Assembly: GCA_019054805.1 (NCBI GenBank)
Contig: JAHQIY010000016.1
Span: 1,860,001 to 1,924,000 of the forward strand
Source: Brachionus manjavacas
Taxonomy: Eukaryota; Rotifera; Eurotatoria; Ploima; Brachionidae
Reading direction: 5' to 3'
DNA: 64,000 nt
The translations under genes were made by a program, and so were the position numbers. Below are positions 1-10,864 of this stretch, in pieces (position 1 is the first letter of the stretch; the number at the start of each line of letters is the position of its first letter). The notes under the pieces were generated by a model. That model was not told where the DNA came from. It made no database searches and worked only from the letters and a program-made list of their open reading frames with translations.

Positions 1-40
1 TTTTAGTAACTTTTTTATTTTAAATAATTAAAAATTTCGT

Positions 41-2278
41 TTATCGTTTAAATGCAACGTTTAACAACCCTAAAATCAAAAGAAACTTCAAAACCCCATT
101 TTGTAATCAAACTCATGTTTAATTTTTAAAATTAATTTTAAAAAAATCTTAATTTTTTAATAAAAAACAAATTTAGCCTTTTAACTAATTTTTAAAAATA
201 AACAATAGGTAATAAAATTTATATTTTTTTTGTTCTATAAACAACTTACACTTGTCAAGACAATCTTTGATAAATGCCGAATAATTACTATCAGTTGTTT
301 GCTTGCGTATAAAATTTGTAATCATAGCCAAATGACCAACATATCCAACTGATTTTGGTTTACTAGTCACTATTCTAAAATTCAATTAAAATCAACTAGT
401 TTAACTAACAAGAAAAATTATTTTACTTTTTTTCATTTATTTCCTCGACACCATCGAAATATTCAGACCAAAAATGAACTAATTTCAAAAATAAATTACA
501 ATCTTTAAACAGCTAAAATAATTTTTTTTATTATTTGTGAGAAAAAAAATTAATTCAACAATTTTTACATGATGAACAAAACTTTTGAACTCATTAGTTT
601 CCAAATCTTCGACTCGAATTTGCTCAATGGGCCTATTTTGATCAGCCATCGACTGTATTCTTTTAAAATCAAACTGAAAACAATTAATTAAAATATCTTT
701 AATTTGAACGTGTAAAAAATTGTTCCATTTATACAAAAACATCATTGACAAAATATAGTTCAATAACCCTAATCGAATCAATTCTTGATTTATTTTGTCG
801 TCAAACAAATTTAACAAACGATTTATTAATTTCAATATAGACAAACGCATTTGACCGACTACAGGTATTTTTGTTCCGTTTGAAAATTTGTAATTCTGGA
901 GTTTTGGCTTTGAATTCTGTAAAAGATCGCTCAGCTGACTTAGGTATTTGAAGCACGAATTTCTGATTGAATTGATCGAATAGAGACCAATGTCAATGCG
1001 TTCCTTGTCCCTTTTTAGCTTGTCCTCTTCTTGGCTTTGATTCATCTCAATTCTAAATTTAAATTTGAATTTTTAAAAATTCGATAAAGCAAAAATTGTA
1101 AGTCCCTACTCGTTCGACCAAGTGACAGGCTCGAGTAAGGTCATGAAAACATCAATGCCTTGTAGAAGCGAGTTATTTGTCTTGTCAACACTTTCCAAGA
1201 TTATTCTCAAAAATTTGTCCAAAATTTCTTCTCTTAGATTAAAAATTAAATAATTTTATGTTGCAAAAATTTAAGGAAAAAATCTATTTTCATACGATTC
1301 TAATTGCTCTAAAAGAGAATTTTTGTGCAAATACTCAATCGAACTAAGATTAGGATCTTTAAGCTGTGCATTTGAGCCAATGTCACAAACAGACACAAAA
1401 CCATCGTTTGCCACCTCTCTTTGGTTCAATATTTGATCGCGGCTAATTCGTATTAAATCAGAAAACAACTGCGAAGCATTTGAATGCACTTCGTCCGAGT
1501 GTTCAAATGAAAACAAATCAACAAGTCCATTGGCAAGTCCAATATCTTTAAGCCACTGCACCACCTTATGCCGGATCTCAATTGTGTCTACATTAGTCAA
1601 AAATCGCAAGAGAATTTCTGTAATAGCCGATGTGTTTATGTTTTGTAAAAAGTGTTTTAAAAAATTTTCTTTTTTTTGAATAAAACTCAAAAACTAAACG
1701 AAAAAAACTTAATTTAGAAAAAAAGTATTTTTTTTTCGCTGAGAGAATACTTGTTCAGCCTTGCGGCTAATTAGGCAGCCGAAAATTTTTGCAAAGTAGC
1801 TGGCCATTAGTGAATTTACTGTGTCCTTATTGTTATTTGCCAAAAAAGAATACAATTTTTCCAAAATAGCTTCATTTTCTATGAGTGAATCATTTATGGC
1901 TGGAATATCAGAAGTTAATAATTCACATGAAATGGTAGAGTATTTGAATCGTTCTTTTTCGTCAATTTCTTCGGACGGAAGCTCTATGGAATTTTCGATC
2001 AATTGGTCCAAATTTTCCGGACGGATCAAACTTAAGCAAAAGATTTAATTTTTAAAATTTTCCCCATCAACTGTCTAATCGGCCTACAAATTAACTAGTT
2101 TCTCATTGTTTGTTTTGCATTCTTGTAGTACATCCTCTTCGTCCAATATTTCTTTTAGAGTTACGTCCTAGATTTAAAATAAATTTTTTTGTCAAAAATT
2201 ATTTTTATTTTTTGCACAGACCTCTTTTTCAAGAAGATTCGGTATCTGCGAGTTCGAGTAATTAAATCGCCAAAACAT
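41..2278 (-). CDS. PPP6R: Protein phosphatase 6 regulatory subunit (SAPS domain)
   Basis: Regulatory/scaffold subunit that binds the PP6 catalytic phosphatase. Exons on the minus strand: 2278-2222, 2167-2088, 2030-1751, 1693-1296, 1232-1110, 1052-569, 512-427, 374-250, and a tentative last exon 69-41. All junctions are GT-AG and keep frame; most introns are 42-60 bp. The start MFWRF is typical of the family, followed by LDEEDVLQECK and the SAPS core (CELLTSDIPAIND, ASYFAKIFGCLISRKAEQ, then KWNNFLH). VGHLAMITNFI matches the end of the SAPS domain. With the last exon the protein has about 553 residues, so the long acidic C-terminal tail of vertebrate PPP6R1-3 is absent or lies left of the window. 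Family assignment is firm; the 3' end is not. It is divergent with the next gene across about 560 bp. Confidence 0.87.
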
Positions 2279-2838
2279 TTCCGTTCAAATTAATTTCAAA
2301 ATTTCAATTTTCAATTTTGGTATTAAAATTTTAGGAGAGAAAAAAAAATTCTAATTAATGCATAAATTTGGTTAGTTTTTTGTCTAATTTAATTTGGCTT
2401 TGAGAACAAACATAACAATTAATATAGTATTCTAAGGTAAAATAAATTTATTAAAGCTTGGCTTTTATTTAGTGAAAACTATTTATTTCGTCTATTATCT
2501 TCGATTTTTGCTAAAATCATGATACCAACCTCGCTTAATCTTAATGTAAGTAAACTTTTAACTAGATTGTTTCTGTTTTAAAATCTTCAAAAAATTCTAA
2601 ATTAAAGAGAAACTTGGTCTTTTTGTTTTTTAAATAAAATCTTAAAAATGAAATTTTTTTTTTCGAAGACAACTTGAAAGCAAGATAAATTTGAAGGTCT
2701 TTAAAATTAATTTTAAAAAATTAAGCAAAAAAAATTAAGCAAAACCGCTACTTTTCTTAGCTTGTACACACGCTTTTTGCATTTAAGTAAAAATCGTCGC
2801 GAGCAATCCAACTAAAAGCTGTTGAATAAAATAAGAGA
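2279..2838. promoter_or_regulatory. Shared upstream region of two divergent genes
   Basis: AT-rich stretch between the start codons of the PP6 regulatory subunit (-) and the orphan gene (+), so it must hold both 5' ends. A possible non-coding 5' exon for the plus gene ends at a GTAAGT donor near 2548, and an acceptor (tttcttag) ends at 2760. No clear TATA or other element is recognised. Confidence 0.4.
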
Positions 2839-4470
2839 ATGAACCGTGGCTACCCAAACTATGCGGAGTATTACGACTACTATCGACCGTTGAGTCCAAT
2901 AGATAGACGCAACAAGTGTCCGAACTTTGCGCTTTGGCAAAATGTGGCTAGAGTGTTCGAATTTTTGGTCTCAGGCAAACTGGACGAAATAACTCCCATG
3001 GAAGTGTACAGCCCCGATTTGACATCCTATTACTATTCAATCGAGCACAAGGAACTAATCAGAAACCCGATAGATCCTTCCGATTCGGACAACTTTATCT
3101 GGGACTACAAAAACCCGCTGCACTATAAACTCCTCAAGCTCAAGCTAAAGCTGGTCACCCAGAGCGACCAAATGGTCAAGATGTTCAGATCGAATGAAAC
3201 CACGTGCAAAAAGTGTGTCAAAGAATCTAAAAATTATCTCATATTTAGAAATTTTGTCATAGATAAAGTGGAAGAATATGTGGTGAGTTTGCGGATGAGT
3301 CTGGACCTTTATTTCGAGCGATTCGCTCAGCACCGACTCAAAAATTCATTTGACATCAACACAATAAACGATTTAAACCAGTTTATTCGTCTTGTGTGTC
3401 CGATCGATCCAATTTGCGACCCAGACACCCATCTGATTGATTTGTGCGCCAACAAAATGCATGCCCTACTCGATTTGTTGGTCTATGAGGATTTTGTGTA
3501 CCCTAAGATGCGAGTGGACGAGTACTCTCGCAAGCCGAAAGCTTATCACAGCGATTACCGCTTGTTGGATTCCAAAGTTGCCAGAAAAGTTTCTCCGCCT
3601 AGAAATGAGAAAGAAAATGCTGAAGTGGTCAATTATGACATGGATTTGGATTTGAATGTGGAAGAGAAAGCAAAAGTAAAAAAAAATTCCATTTCGTTTT
3701 CGAGCATGTCTTCCATTTCGATTGAGTCTGATTTGGAGGGCAAAAAAAATAGAAAAAGACGCAAAAAATCTCACAAAAAATCCAAAAAAAACAAGCCAGA
3801 AGACAAAGTCAAATTGACGAGCTCTGCCTTGATTTCAGAAATACGCAAGAACAAAGATAAAAAAACCAAAAGAGCCAAACATTGCGACAATAGCTTTTGT
3901 GTGCTGGTCGACTTTAACTTAAACCCCACTGAATTGGATCTATTGAGTCGAATAATGCCGGCAATTGGCTACAAGCTCACCAATTCGGACCTAAATGACT
4001 ACATTAACGAATGCAGGCTTAAATCGGACACTGCCAGATCCTATTTTGAACTAATTGATAAGTTTTATTCAGGAGTTAGAAATGACAATTTGCTCAAGGA
4101 AAAATTTTTAACCAAATACCAAAATTTAGAAAGCCAAAACGAGTCGGTTTTGGATGATTTTTTTTCCAAATGTCAATTGATGTTCAAAGTGTTGAACGAA
4201 ATTCAGACTCGATTGAACCATGAACTAGATTATATGCAAAAATTGGATATTTATTTGTGCCAATTTGGCTCGGACAATAGACTAGACTTGCTCAAGGAAC
4301 AAGTGTACGATATTCAATTGGAACTTGTGAACTATTGTCGAGCCAAAGTCGATCCGAAATTAGATAATTTCGATTTTTTAAGTACCATGAATTTTAGTTA
4401 TTTGTTGGATATAGCTAATCGCTTTGTTGAATTCTATCAGATTGATTCATTACCTCTTTTGCACACATGA
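2839..4470 (+). CDS. Intronless hypothetical protein, 543 aa
   Basis: I do not recognise this protein. One uninterrupted frame runs from an ATG in the context agagaATG to TGA, with an AATAAA signal at 4572-4577. The N-terminal third is tyrosine-rich and probably folded; residues 113-127 hold three cysteines (CKKC then a further C earlier in the segment is not clearly paired). Residues about 280-340 form a serine- then lysine/arginine-rich low-complexity stretch (RKRRKKSHKKSKK) resembling a nuclear localisation signal. The C-terminal 190 residues look helical. No signal peptide or membrane segment is visible. Codon use and length argue that it is a real gene. It lacks introns, unlike most neighbours, so a retrocopy or intron loss is possible. 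Confidence 0.72.
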   Translation: MNRGYPNYAEYYDYYRPLSPIDRRNKCPNFALWQNVARVFEFLVSGKLDEITPMEVYSPDLTSYYYSIEHKELIRNPIDPSDSDNFIWDYKNPLHYKLLKLKLKLVTQSDQMVKMFRSNETTCKKCVKESKNYLIFRNFVIDKVEEYVVSLRMSLDLYFERFAQHRLKNSFDINTINDLNQFIRLVCPIDPICDPDTHLIDLCANKMHALLDLLVYEDFVYPKMRVDEYSRKPKAYHSDYRLLDSKVARKVSPPRNEKENAEVVNYDMDLDLNVEEKAKVKKNSISFSSMSSISIESDLEGKKNRKRRKKSHKKSKKNKPEDKVKLTSSALISEIRKNKDKKTKRAKHCDNSFCVLVDFNLNPTELDLLSRIMPAIGYKLTNSDLNDYINECRLKSDTARSYFELIDKFYSGVRNDNLLKEKFLTKYQNLESQNESVLDDFFSKCQLMFKVLNEIQTRLNHELDYMQKLDIYLCQFGSDNRLDLLKEQVYDIQLELVNYCRAKVDPKLDNFDFLSTMNFSYLLDIANRFVEFYQIDSLPLLHT

Positions 4471-6110
4471 ATCAACTGAATGCTAGGTTTTTTGTTGTTG
4501 TTCATCTAATCCGTCCAGTGTAAATAGTTAAATGTTGAACGAAAAGTTATCTAAAAATTAAAACTGCTCTTTAATAAACATGTTATATTTTTAGTATTTT
4601 AAATTTTTTAAATAAAGACACATTTTACATTGTGTCTTGAATTAAATTTTTGGTAATTATTTTCTTAGTTAATAATTAAAAATTATTTTTTTTTAATTAC
4701 TTTAAAGATCAATAATTAGCTAATGTTTATGAGCATTTAAAAAATTATTAAATATTGATTGTAGTGATAAAAAAAAATATTTTTTTTTAAATATTAATAT
4801 CCAAAAATCACACAAATTTAATCTTTTTTCTAATTTATAAAATTAAGAAATAATTTCTTATATGCATTTTTTTAGTAGAAAAATTAATGAATTCAGCACA
4901 CAAAAGTTTTAGATTGCTGTATCGATCTAAAACTTTTATAAAAATGAAAAACCTTTACTTCACCCTGTGTAAAATTTTCAAATTATAGTATTGAAAAATA
5001 AATTTGCAATTGAATAGCATGTAATTTCGAAATTAGTTGAGATTTTGTTTCATTCACTGGACCAATTTTAGATCATTACAGCATTGTTATTACAATTATT
5101 CGTTTGTGTATTGAAAGTTTGTATAACATAACACTATGTGTCCTTTTTTCAAAATTTGGATTTAGGTGATACATTTAATGTTTCAATTGAAAAATTGAAA
5201 AATTGATGAAAAATTTTATTTACAGTTTTCTTAAAAAAATAAATATTGTTAAATATTTTAAAGTAATTCTAGCCTAAGTATTTTATCTAAAAACTTTAGC
5301 TAATTTTCAAAAAAAAGTAAATAAAATAAAAAAAAGTAAAAAGTAAATAAAATAATTCCAAGTAAATTCACATATAAATAAAAATAGAAATATGAAAATT
5401 AATTTTTTTATTTTCTTTGATACAAATTAACAATATAAATTACATTTACAAATTAAAGATTAAATTGATAAAATCCTTATCACAAACAGCTGTAATTTAA
5501 GCAGATGAAATTTAACTATTATTTATTTGGCAAATAAACCCAAAAGTTTGATAAATTATTAAATTAAGATAGTTTTTTTTTTGGCAGACATTTTCAAAAA
5601 AACGAACTTTAGAATAAAAGTGTAAATTTTAAAATATAAGCTCAAAAAAATATCTAAAAATCAAAATTAATTTTTATTAGACTATTCTCAATTTATTAAT
5701 GAATCAGAAAAATTTGATGGTCCATTTTGACTTGATTTTTTTTTAGGATTGAATTCAAGCATTTATTTGAGAAACAAGAATTTTTTTGAGAAAAAAATCG
5801 TAATTTAATTCTATATTTAAAAGCGCATTTTAACCTTTGTTTAAGAAATGAATCATTCTTAAAATTTGATGGAATAAAAATCAAAAAAAAATTATCATTT
5901 TTCAAAATTTCTTTTAAGTTGATTAATTTATTAATTATTTAAATTTTTTTATTGAAAATTTATTTTTTCAGTCAATATCTATTTGCTTTTTAATGATCAA
6001 ATTTTCCAAAAAACTATTCTTTAAATTATTTTTTATTTTTTTGAATCAAAAAATTTTATTTAAAAAAATTTCGAAAATCAACTAATGTTTAATTTATTAA
6101 AAAAATTTAG
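4471..6110. other. AT-rich intergenic region
   Basis: About 1.6 kb with no supportable gene. It holds the 3' UTR and AATAAA (4572-4577) of the orphan gene, a 13-bp hairpin at 4902-4937, and the 5' region of the glucosidase. The last bases before the glucosidase ATG, aaatttag (6103-6110), look like a splice acceptor. Confidence 0.6.
4902..4937. repeat. Short perfect inverted repeat (hairpin)
   Basis: Arms AAAAGTTTTAGAT (4902-4914) and its exact complement (4925-4937) flank a 10-bp loop. It is 13 bp, perfect and isolated. It could be a MITE remnant or an RNA hairpin; nothing here decides. Confidence 0.6.
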
Positions 6111-8771
6111 ATGCTTTTGTTTATTGAAGTATTTTTGATTATTTTAAATTTGGTAAGGGGGCATAATTTACAATGCGATAAGATAGATAACAACAATAGG
6201 TTTGATTGTTTCCCGGAGTACGGCTCGAACCAAGAAGATTGTGAGCGTCGTGGCTGCTGCTGGTCACCTCCATTCGGTCTCAAACACAATAGAAGCATTA
6301 ATACTCCATACTGCTATTTTCCATCCGATTTTCCCGACTACCAAGTCTACTCAAGTCAAGTTCTGGACAACACTCTCACCTATTCACTGCATAAATTCAA
6401 CTCTACTTTTAGACAAAACGAAATCTTGAAGCTAGAAGCCCGTATTGTTTATGACACAAAGAATAGACTGCGTGTTCAAATCACAGATGCTACCAAGAAG
6501 CGCTACCAAGTGCCTGTCTACAACAGTAATTACAAAGCCTATGAGAAAATGAACCACAAAGACGACACTGATTACCAAATATTTGTCAACAAGGACCCAT
6601 TTGCTATCAAAATATATCGAAAATCAAGCGGCAGACTAATATTTGATACAAGTGTAGCTCCGTTGATATATGCAGACCAGTACATTCAATTCTCGACTCG
6701 TCTGGTGAGCAAGATATTCTACGGCATTGGTGAACACCAGGACAGTTTGGCTCATGAGGCCGATTGGAATAGATACACATTTTGGAATAGGGACATACCG
6801 CCATCAGTAAATACAAATTTATACGGAACTCATCCGTTTTACATGAGCATGGACCAAGACGGCACTGCAATGGGATTCTATTTGCTCAATTCGAATGCCA
6901 TGGACATAAATGTAAATCCGACTCCGGCACTTACATTTATAACCATCGGAGGCATAATTGATTTTTATGTCTATCTTGGACCTAGTCCATCTGAGGTAGT
7001 GGCACAGCATTTGGACGTGGTTGGTAGGCCTCAAATGCCACAGTATTTCACATTGGGATTTCACTTGTGCCGATGGGGCTATTTTACATCAGAAAAATTG
7101 TTCGAGGTGATCAAACGAAACAGAGCCATCGGATTGCCATACGATGTTCAATGGACGGACATAGACGCCATGAGCCAACGATTAGACTGGACCTATGACA
7201 AACAGAACTTTTCCTCTTTGCCTCAAGTGATAGCAGACTTACACGCACATGATCAATACTATGTTAACATAATTGATCCGGCCATAAGCAATACGCCGGG
7301 CTACTACCCATACGAATCGGGCCTGCAGCAAAATGTGTTCATAAAGCCGCTGAATGGAAGTGAACCATTGATTGGAGTTGTTTGGCCGGGTACCACAGTA
7401 TTCCCCGACTTTACCAATCCAAACACGTCAATGTGGTGGTTCGAACAGGCCAAAAATTTCCACAATCAAATAGCCTACGACGGCATTTGGATAGACATGA
7501 ACGAACCGTCGAGTTTTGTTGACGGAAGTGTGAACGGCTGCGCCGGCAATCAATACGACAATCCACCATATGTGCCTAAAGTGATCGGCGGAGCGTTGAA
7601 CTCAAAGACTGTGTGCCCCAGCGCCCAACAATACTTGTCCAACCACTACAATTTGCACAATTTGTACGGCCACTTCGAAGCCATTGCTACATACAACGCT
7701 CTGCGTTCCATTATCAAAAACAAACGACCATTCATTCTAACAAGGTCTTCGTTTGCTGGCACTGGTCAATACGCTGCTCATTGGTCCGGTGACAACCGAG
7801 CCACCTGGGACGACATGTACTATTCAATACCGAACATGCTTTCGTTCAATATGTTCGGCATAGCACAAGTTGGTTCGGACATATGCGGGTTTAGCGGTGA
7901 CACCAACGAGGAATTGTGTGTTCGATGGATGCAGTTGGGCTCGTTTTATCCATTTATGAGAAATCATAACGACGATGTGAGCAAAGATCAAGATCCGGCT
8001 GCGTTTAGCAAAGTAGCCCAGGACATAATCAAGAAAGCGCTCCTAACACGATACACTCTATTGCCTTATTTTTACTTTTTGTTCTACAGAAGTAGCCAAT
8101 TTGGTGAAACTGTGGTTAGACCCATGTTCTTTGAATTTGTGCACGAGTTGCCTGCACATCAAATAGATCGTCAATTCATGCTCGGACCGGCTCTTTTGGT
8201 CATACCGGTTCTAGAGCCGGCAGTCGACCATGTAATCGGCTACTTTCCCAACGAGACTTGGTATGATTTTTACAATGGCCAACAATTAGACATATCCAAA
8301 GGACAATACATAAATCTAGAAGCTCCAATTACAGACATCAATGTTCATGTAAGAGGTGGTCATGTGGTACCTTTTCAGCATCCAGGCCTCACCACAGCTC
8401 AGTCGAGAAAAAATCCCTTCGGTCTTCTAGTTGCACTGAAACAAAATGGCACTGATAAGTATGCGTTTGGATCGCTCTACTGGGATGATGGAAAATCTCT
8501 AAGCTCTGTAGATGAGCAAGTGTTCAACTATTTTAACTTTATGGCAGATCAGAATGGTCTTAAGATTAGCAGAGTTAGACAAGGATATGATGCTAATATG
8601 TCTTTAGGACACGTTAAAGTCTATGGTGTTGACAAACAGGTAGAATTGGTGACAATAAATGGTCAAATGTATGACAATTTTGTATATGATGATTTGAATC
8701 AAGTTTTGGAAATTAAATATTTTCAAGTTGACATGTTGCTCAATAAATCTATTAGTATTTTTTGGTCGTAG
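6111..8771 (+). CDS. Secreted trefoil/GH31 alpha-glucosidase
   Basis: Glycoside hydrolase family 31 enzyme of the lysosomal acid alpha-glucosidase / maltase-glucoamylase type; it releases glucose from alpha-1,4-linked sugars in the lysosome or gut lumen. The 886-aa protein starts with a hydrophobic signal peptide (about residues 1-17). A P-type trefoil domain follows, with six cysteines at 22, 33, 44, 49, 50 and 68 and the CERRGCCW core. In the barrel, WIDMNEPSSF places the catalytic nucleophile at Asp462, and HWSGDNRATW the acid/base at Asp561. Length matches single-unit family members (human GAA 952). There is no C-terminal membrane anchor. The gene is intronless. The ATG directly follows an acceptor-like tttag. 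A poly(A) signal lies at 8878-8883. It could be GAA-like or a digestive maltase; sequence alone does not separate these. Confidence 0.95.
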   Translation: MLLFIEVFLIILNLVRGHNLQCDKIDNNNRFDCFPEYGSNQEDCERRGCCWSPPFGLKHNRSINTPYCYFPSDFPDYQVYSSQVLDNTLTYSLHKFNSTFRQNEILKLEARIVYDTKNRLRVQITDATKKRYQVPVYNSNYKAYEKMNHKDDTDYQIFVNKDPFAIKIYRKSSGRLIFDTSVAPLIYADQYIQFSTRLVSKIFYGIGEHQDSLAHEADWNRYTFWNRDIPPSVNTNLYGTHPFYMSMDQDGTAMGFYLLNSNAMDINVNPTPALTFITIGGIIDFYVYLGPSPSEVVAQHLDVVGRPQMPQYFTLGFHLCRWGYFTSEKLFEVIKRNRAIGLPYDVQWTDIDAMSQRLDWTYDKQNFSSLPQVIADLHAHDQYYVNIIDPAISNTPGYYPYESGLQQNVFIKPLNGSEPLIGVVWPGTTVFPDFTNPNTSMWWFEQAKNFHNQIAYDGIWIDMNEPSSFVDGSVNGCAGNQYDNPPYVPKVIGGALNSKTVCPSAQQYLSNHYNLHNLYGHFEAIATYNALRSIIKNKRPFILTRSSFAGTGQYAAHWSGDNRATWDDMYYSIPNMLSFNMFGIAQVGSDICGFSGDTNEELCVRWMQLGSFYPFMRNHNDDVSKDQDPAAFSKVAQDIIKKALLTRYTLLPYFYFLFYRSSQFGETVVRPMFFEFVHELPAHQIDRQFMLGPALLVIPVLEPAVDHVIGYFPNETWYDFYNGQQLDISKGQYINLEAPITDINVHVRGGHVVPFQHPGLTTAQSRKNPFGLLVALKQNGTDKYAFGSLYWDDGKSLSSVDEQVFNYFNFMADQNGLKISRVRQGYDANMSLGHVKVYGVDKQVELVTINGQMYDNFVYDDLNQVLEIKYFQVDMLLNKSISIFWS

Positions 8772-9072
8772 TTGATCTGATCTAAAAATAGTGATCTTAG
8801 TAAAATATGTAATCAATATTTTATTTGTTGACTTTAAATAATTAGTTATCTTTAGTAATTTTTTGAACGTTTTTCACAATAAATTATTTAAAATTTATTT
8901 TTTTACGACAAAAAAAAAACAAAATTTAAAAACTAACCAGCAAAAAAATTAATCTATTTAAATATTTAATTTCAAGTTATTTAATTTTTCTGAAATCATT
9001 AATAAATTAATAATGAAAAATTCTTTTTTTGTTCACTTTTATTCTGCGTGAATTAGCATAAAATTGATTAAA
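8772..9072. other. 3' flank of the glucosidase
   Basis: Holds the AATAAA at 8878-8883 followed by an A-rich tract near 8909. No gene seen. The retroelement relic begins just beyond. Confidence 0.6.
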
Positions 9073-9530
9073 TTATCGTATCGAATCAATTAGTTCCACT
9101 TGATCTTCAATGTAAATAGAAAAAAGTTTTGGTAAAAATGGGCTTCCTTGCTTTACGCCAACTAAGGTTTTACTTGCATCTATCGCACTTGCATAAACCG
9201 GTTTATTTTTTTTTGCATAATTTAAAGACTGCGTGATTGCAAGATGAATTGATTGTGAAACAAAATTGGTTAAGGATACGAGGATGCGAACGCTCAAGAT
9301 AAAATAGAACTAGTTTCTCAAAGACGTTTGCAAGCGTATCCAATATGGTGATTGGGCGAACATTATCAATATCTTTTATGCTATTGTTTTTGTCTTTAAT
9401 GACCGGTAAAATTTTGCAAATATTTCATTTTATTAATTATTTTTTCCTTTAGTCTAAAAACCAGCTCAATAGGGAGTGGCGTTCTTGATCCATATTTTAA
9501 GTGGTCATTGGTCACATATCTAAATCTTGC
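9073..9530 (-). mobile_element. Decayed non-LTR reverse transcriptase fragment
   Basis: Minus-strand translation gives broken pieces of a LINE-type reverse transcriptase. NVRPITILDTLANVFEKLV is the typical stretch before the fingers (about 9415-9310), then SAIDASKTL, and GVKQGSPFLPKLFSIYIED is the GxxQG block (about 9180-9100). The pieces are joined only across frame changes and much of the palm, including the YADD box, is missing. It is a dead fragment. A possible upstream continuation (NDHLKYGSRTPLPIEL) reaches about 9530. Confidence 0.75.
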
Positions 9531-9534
9531 CAAT

Positions 9535-10864
9535 TAAAATTAATATTATTATTATAATTATTAATAAATATAACCCTTAAAATAACACAAATAAATGTTC
9601 AATTTAAAATTTGGGAAAAAACAATTTTAACAATTTCAAAAATTTTTATTAAAAATTTTGATCTATCCTTGTAAACACAATAAATTAAAAGAAAAAAAAA
9701 ACAATTTAAAATACAAAATTTAAAAATAAACATTTTATCGTAAGGTAATTAATCAGTTTCATTTAAAACAGTGGTTCGAACAAGCATTTCAGTAACTGAA
9801 TAGGGATCACAATTAGATGCAGGTCGTCTATCTTCCAAGTAGCCTTTCTTTTCTTCGCCTACACTTCTCGGTATGCGAATACTGCATCCTCTGTTGGCAA
9901 CACCAGCACTAAATTCAGCAATAGACGATGTCTCATGATGTCCAGTCAAACGTCGACTGTTGTCCAATCCTCCTTTTGGATCATACACTTGGATGTGTTT
10001 CTCGTGTCTTTTGGCTAACTTTTCAATTGCTTCTTCAATTACTTTGATGCCTCCTTCTTCTCTCATTTCTTTAGTCGAATAGTTTGTGTGTGCACCAGCT
10101 CCATTCCAATTGCCAGTGATCGGCTTAGGGTCAAATGTGACCACTATTCCGAACTCTTCGGCCACTCTGTGCAAAATGTATCTGCCCATCCACAAATGGT
10201 CACCAGCATTGATGCCTTCACATGGTCCCACTTGAAATTCCCATTGAGACGGCATCACTTCGCCATTTATTCCACATATTTTCACTCCAGCGTACAAACA
10301 AGCCTTGTAGTGAGCGTCCACTACATCACGACCATACGATCTATCAGCTCCCACTGAGCAATAGTACGGACCTTGTGGTTGAGGATAGCCATGTGGTTTT
10401 GGCCAGCCAAAAGGCCAACCATCTCTGTCCATCAAACTGTATTCTTGTTCAATGCCGAACCAAGGTTCGTTATCTTTGGCTTTAACCATGGCATCTAAAC
10501 ACGAAGCTCTCTTGTTTGTTGCTGTCGGTGTCTTGTCATATTTGTATGTTTCACACATTACCAGGATATTTTGACCTAGAAGAAATGGATCTTTGAAAAT
10601 TGACACTGGTTTTAGGTAAACATCTGAATTTGATCCTTCGGCTTGGTATGTTGATGAACCATCATAGTTCCACCATGGCAATTCACTTGCTTCTTTTGGT
10701 GTAAAATCAACTGTCATTATTTTAGATCTTAGATTCTCTCCTGTACCATCTATCCAAATATATGTGGCCAAAACTTTATCATTTGGTTGAGGCAAGTCCA
10801 AGTACTTCTTCAATACATTTTTGTCCGTGGCGGACGGATTGGCTAGCATTGGATTTGATGACAT
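9535..10864 (-). repeat. Left arm of a 1.33-kb inverted duplication
   Basis: Reverse complement of 12444-13772. It covers the whole glutamine synthetase coding region plus about 210 bp of 3' flank. I compared the coding arms block by block and found one base difference (second codon). The 3' flank differs at only a few positions, mostly in homopolymers. Homology stops at the ATG on one side and near 9535 on the other. Confidence 0.95.
9749..10864 (-). CDS. GS: Glutamine synthetase, copy 1
   Basis: Type II (eukaryotic) glutamine synthetase; condenses glutamate and ammonia with ATP in the cytosol. The length, 371 aa, is typical for animals. Signatures seen: [14 protein letters not shown] (beta-grasp N-terminus), [14 protein letters not shown] (active-site latch), EQEY metal ligands, [10 protein letters not shown], the [21 protein letters not shown]-site block, and [10 protein letters not shown] near the end. 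An in-frame GTG codon lies 12 bp upstream, but the first ATG (10864) is used because it aligns with copy 2. The protein is MSSN- at the start where copy 2 is MTSN-; otherwise the two look identical. It is intronless. A poly(A) signal lies at 9650-9645. An acceptor-like tttttag lies about 23 bp upstream of the ATG. Confidence 0.97.
   Translation of the reverse strand: MSSNPMLANPSATDKNVLKKYLDLPQPNDKVLATYIWIDGTGENLRSKIMTVDFTPKEASELPWWNYDGSSTYQAEGSNSDVYLKPVSIFKDPFLLGQNILVMCETYKYDKTPTATNKRASCLDAMVKAKDNEPWFGIEQEYSLMDRDGWPFGWPKPHGYPQPQGPYYCSVGADRSYGRDVVDAHYKACLYAGVKICGINGEVMPSQWEFQVGPCEGINAGDHLWMGRYILHRVAEEFGIVVTFDPKPITGNWNGAGAHTNYSTKEMREEGGIKVIEEAIEKLAKRHEKHIQVYDPKGGLDNSRRLTGHHETSSIAEFSAGVANRGCSIRIPRSVGEEKKGYLEDRRPASNCDPYSVTEMLVRTTVLNETD

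Noticed and set aside
6103-8771. Bacterial origin for the intronless glucosidase
   Set aside because: The trefoil domain and signal peptide are animal features, and composition matches neighbours.
10088-10485. Open frames antisense to glutamine synthetase copy 1 (mirrored at 12823-13220)
   Set aside because: They are duplicated only because the gene is duplicated, and show no domain; coding signal is on the other strand.
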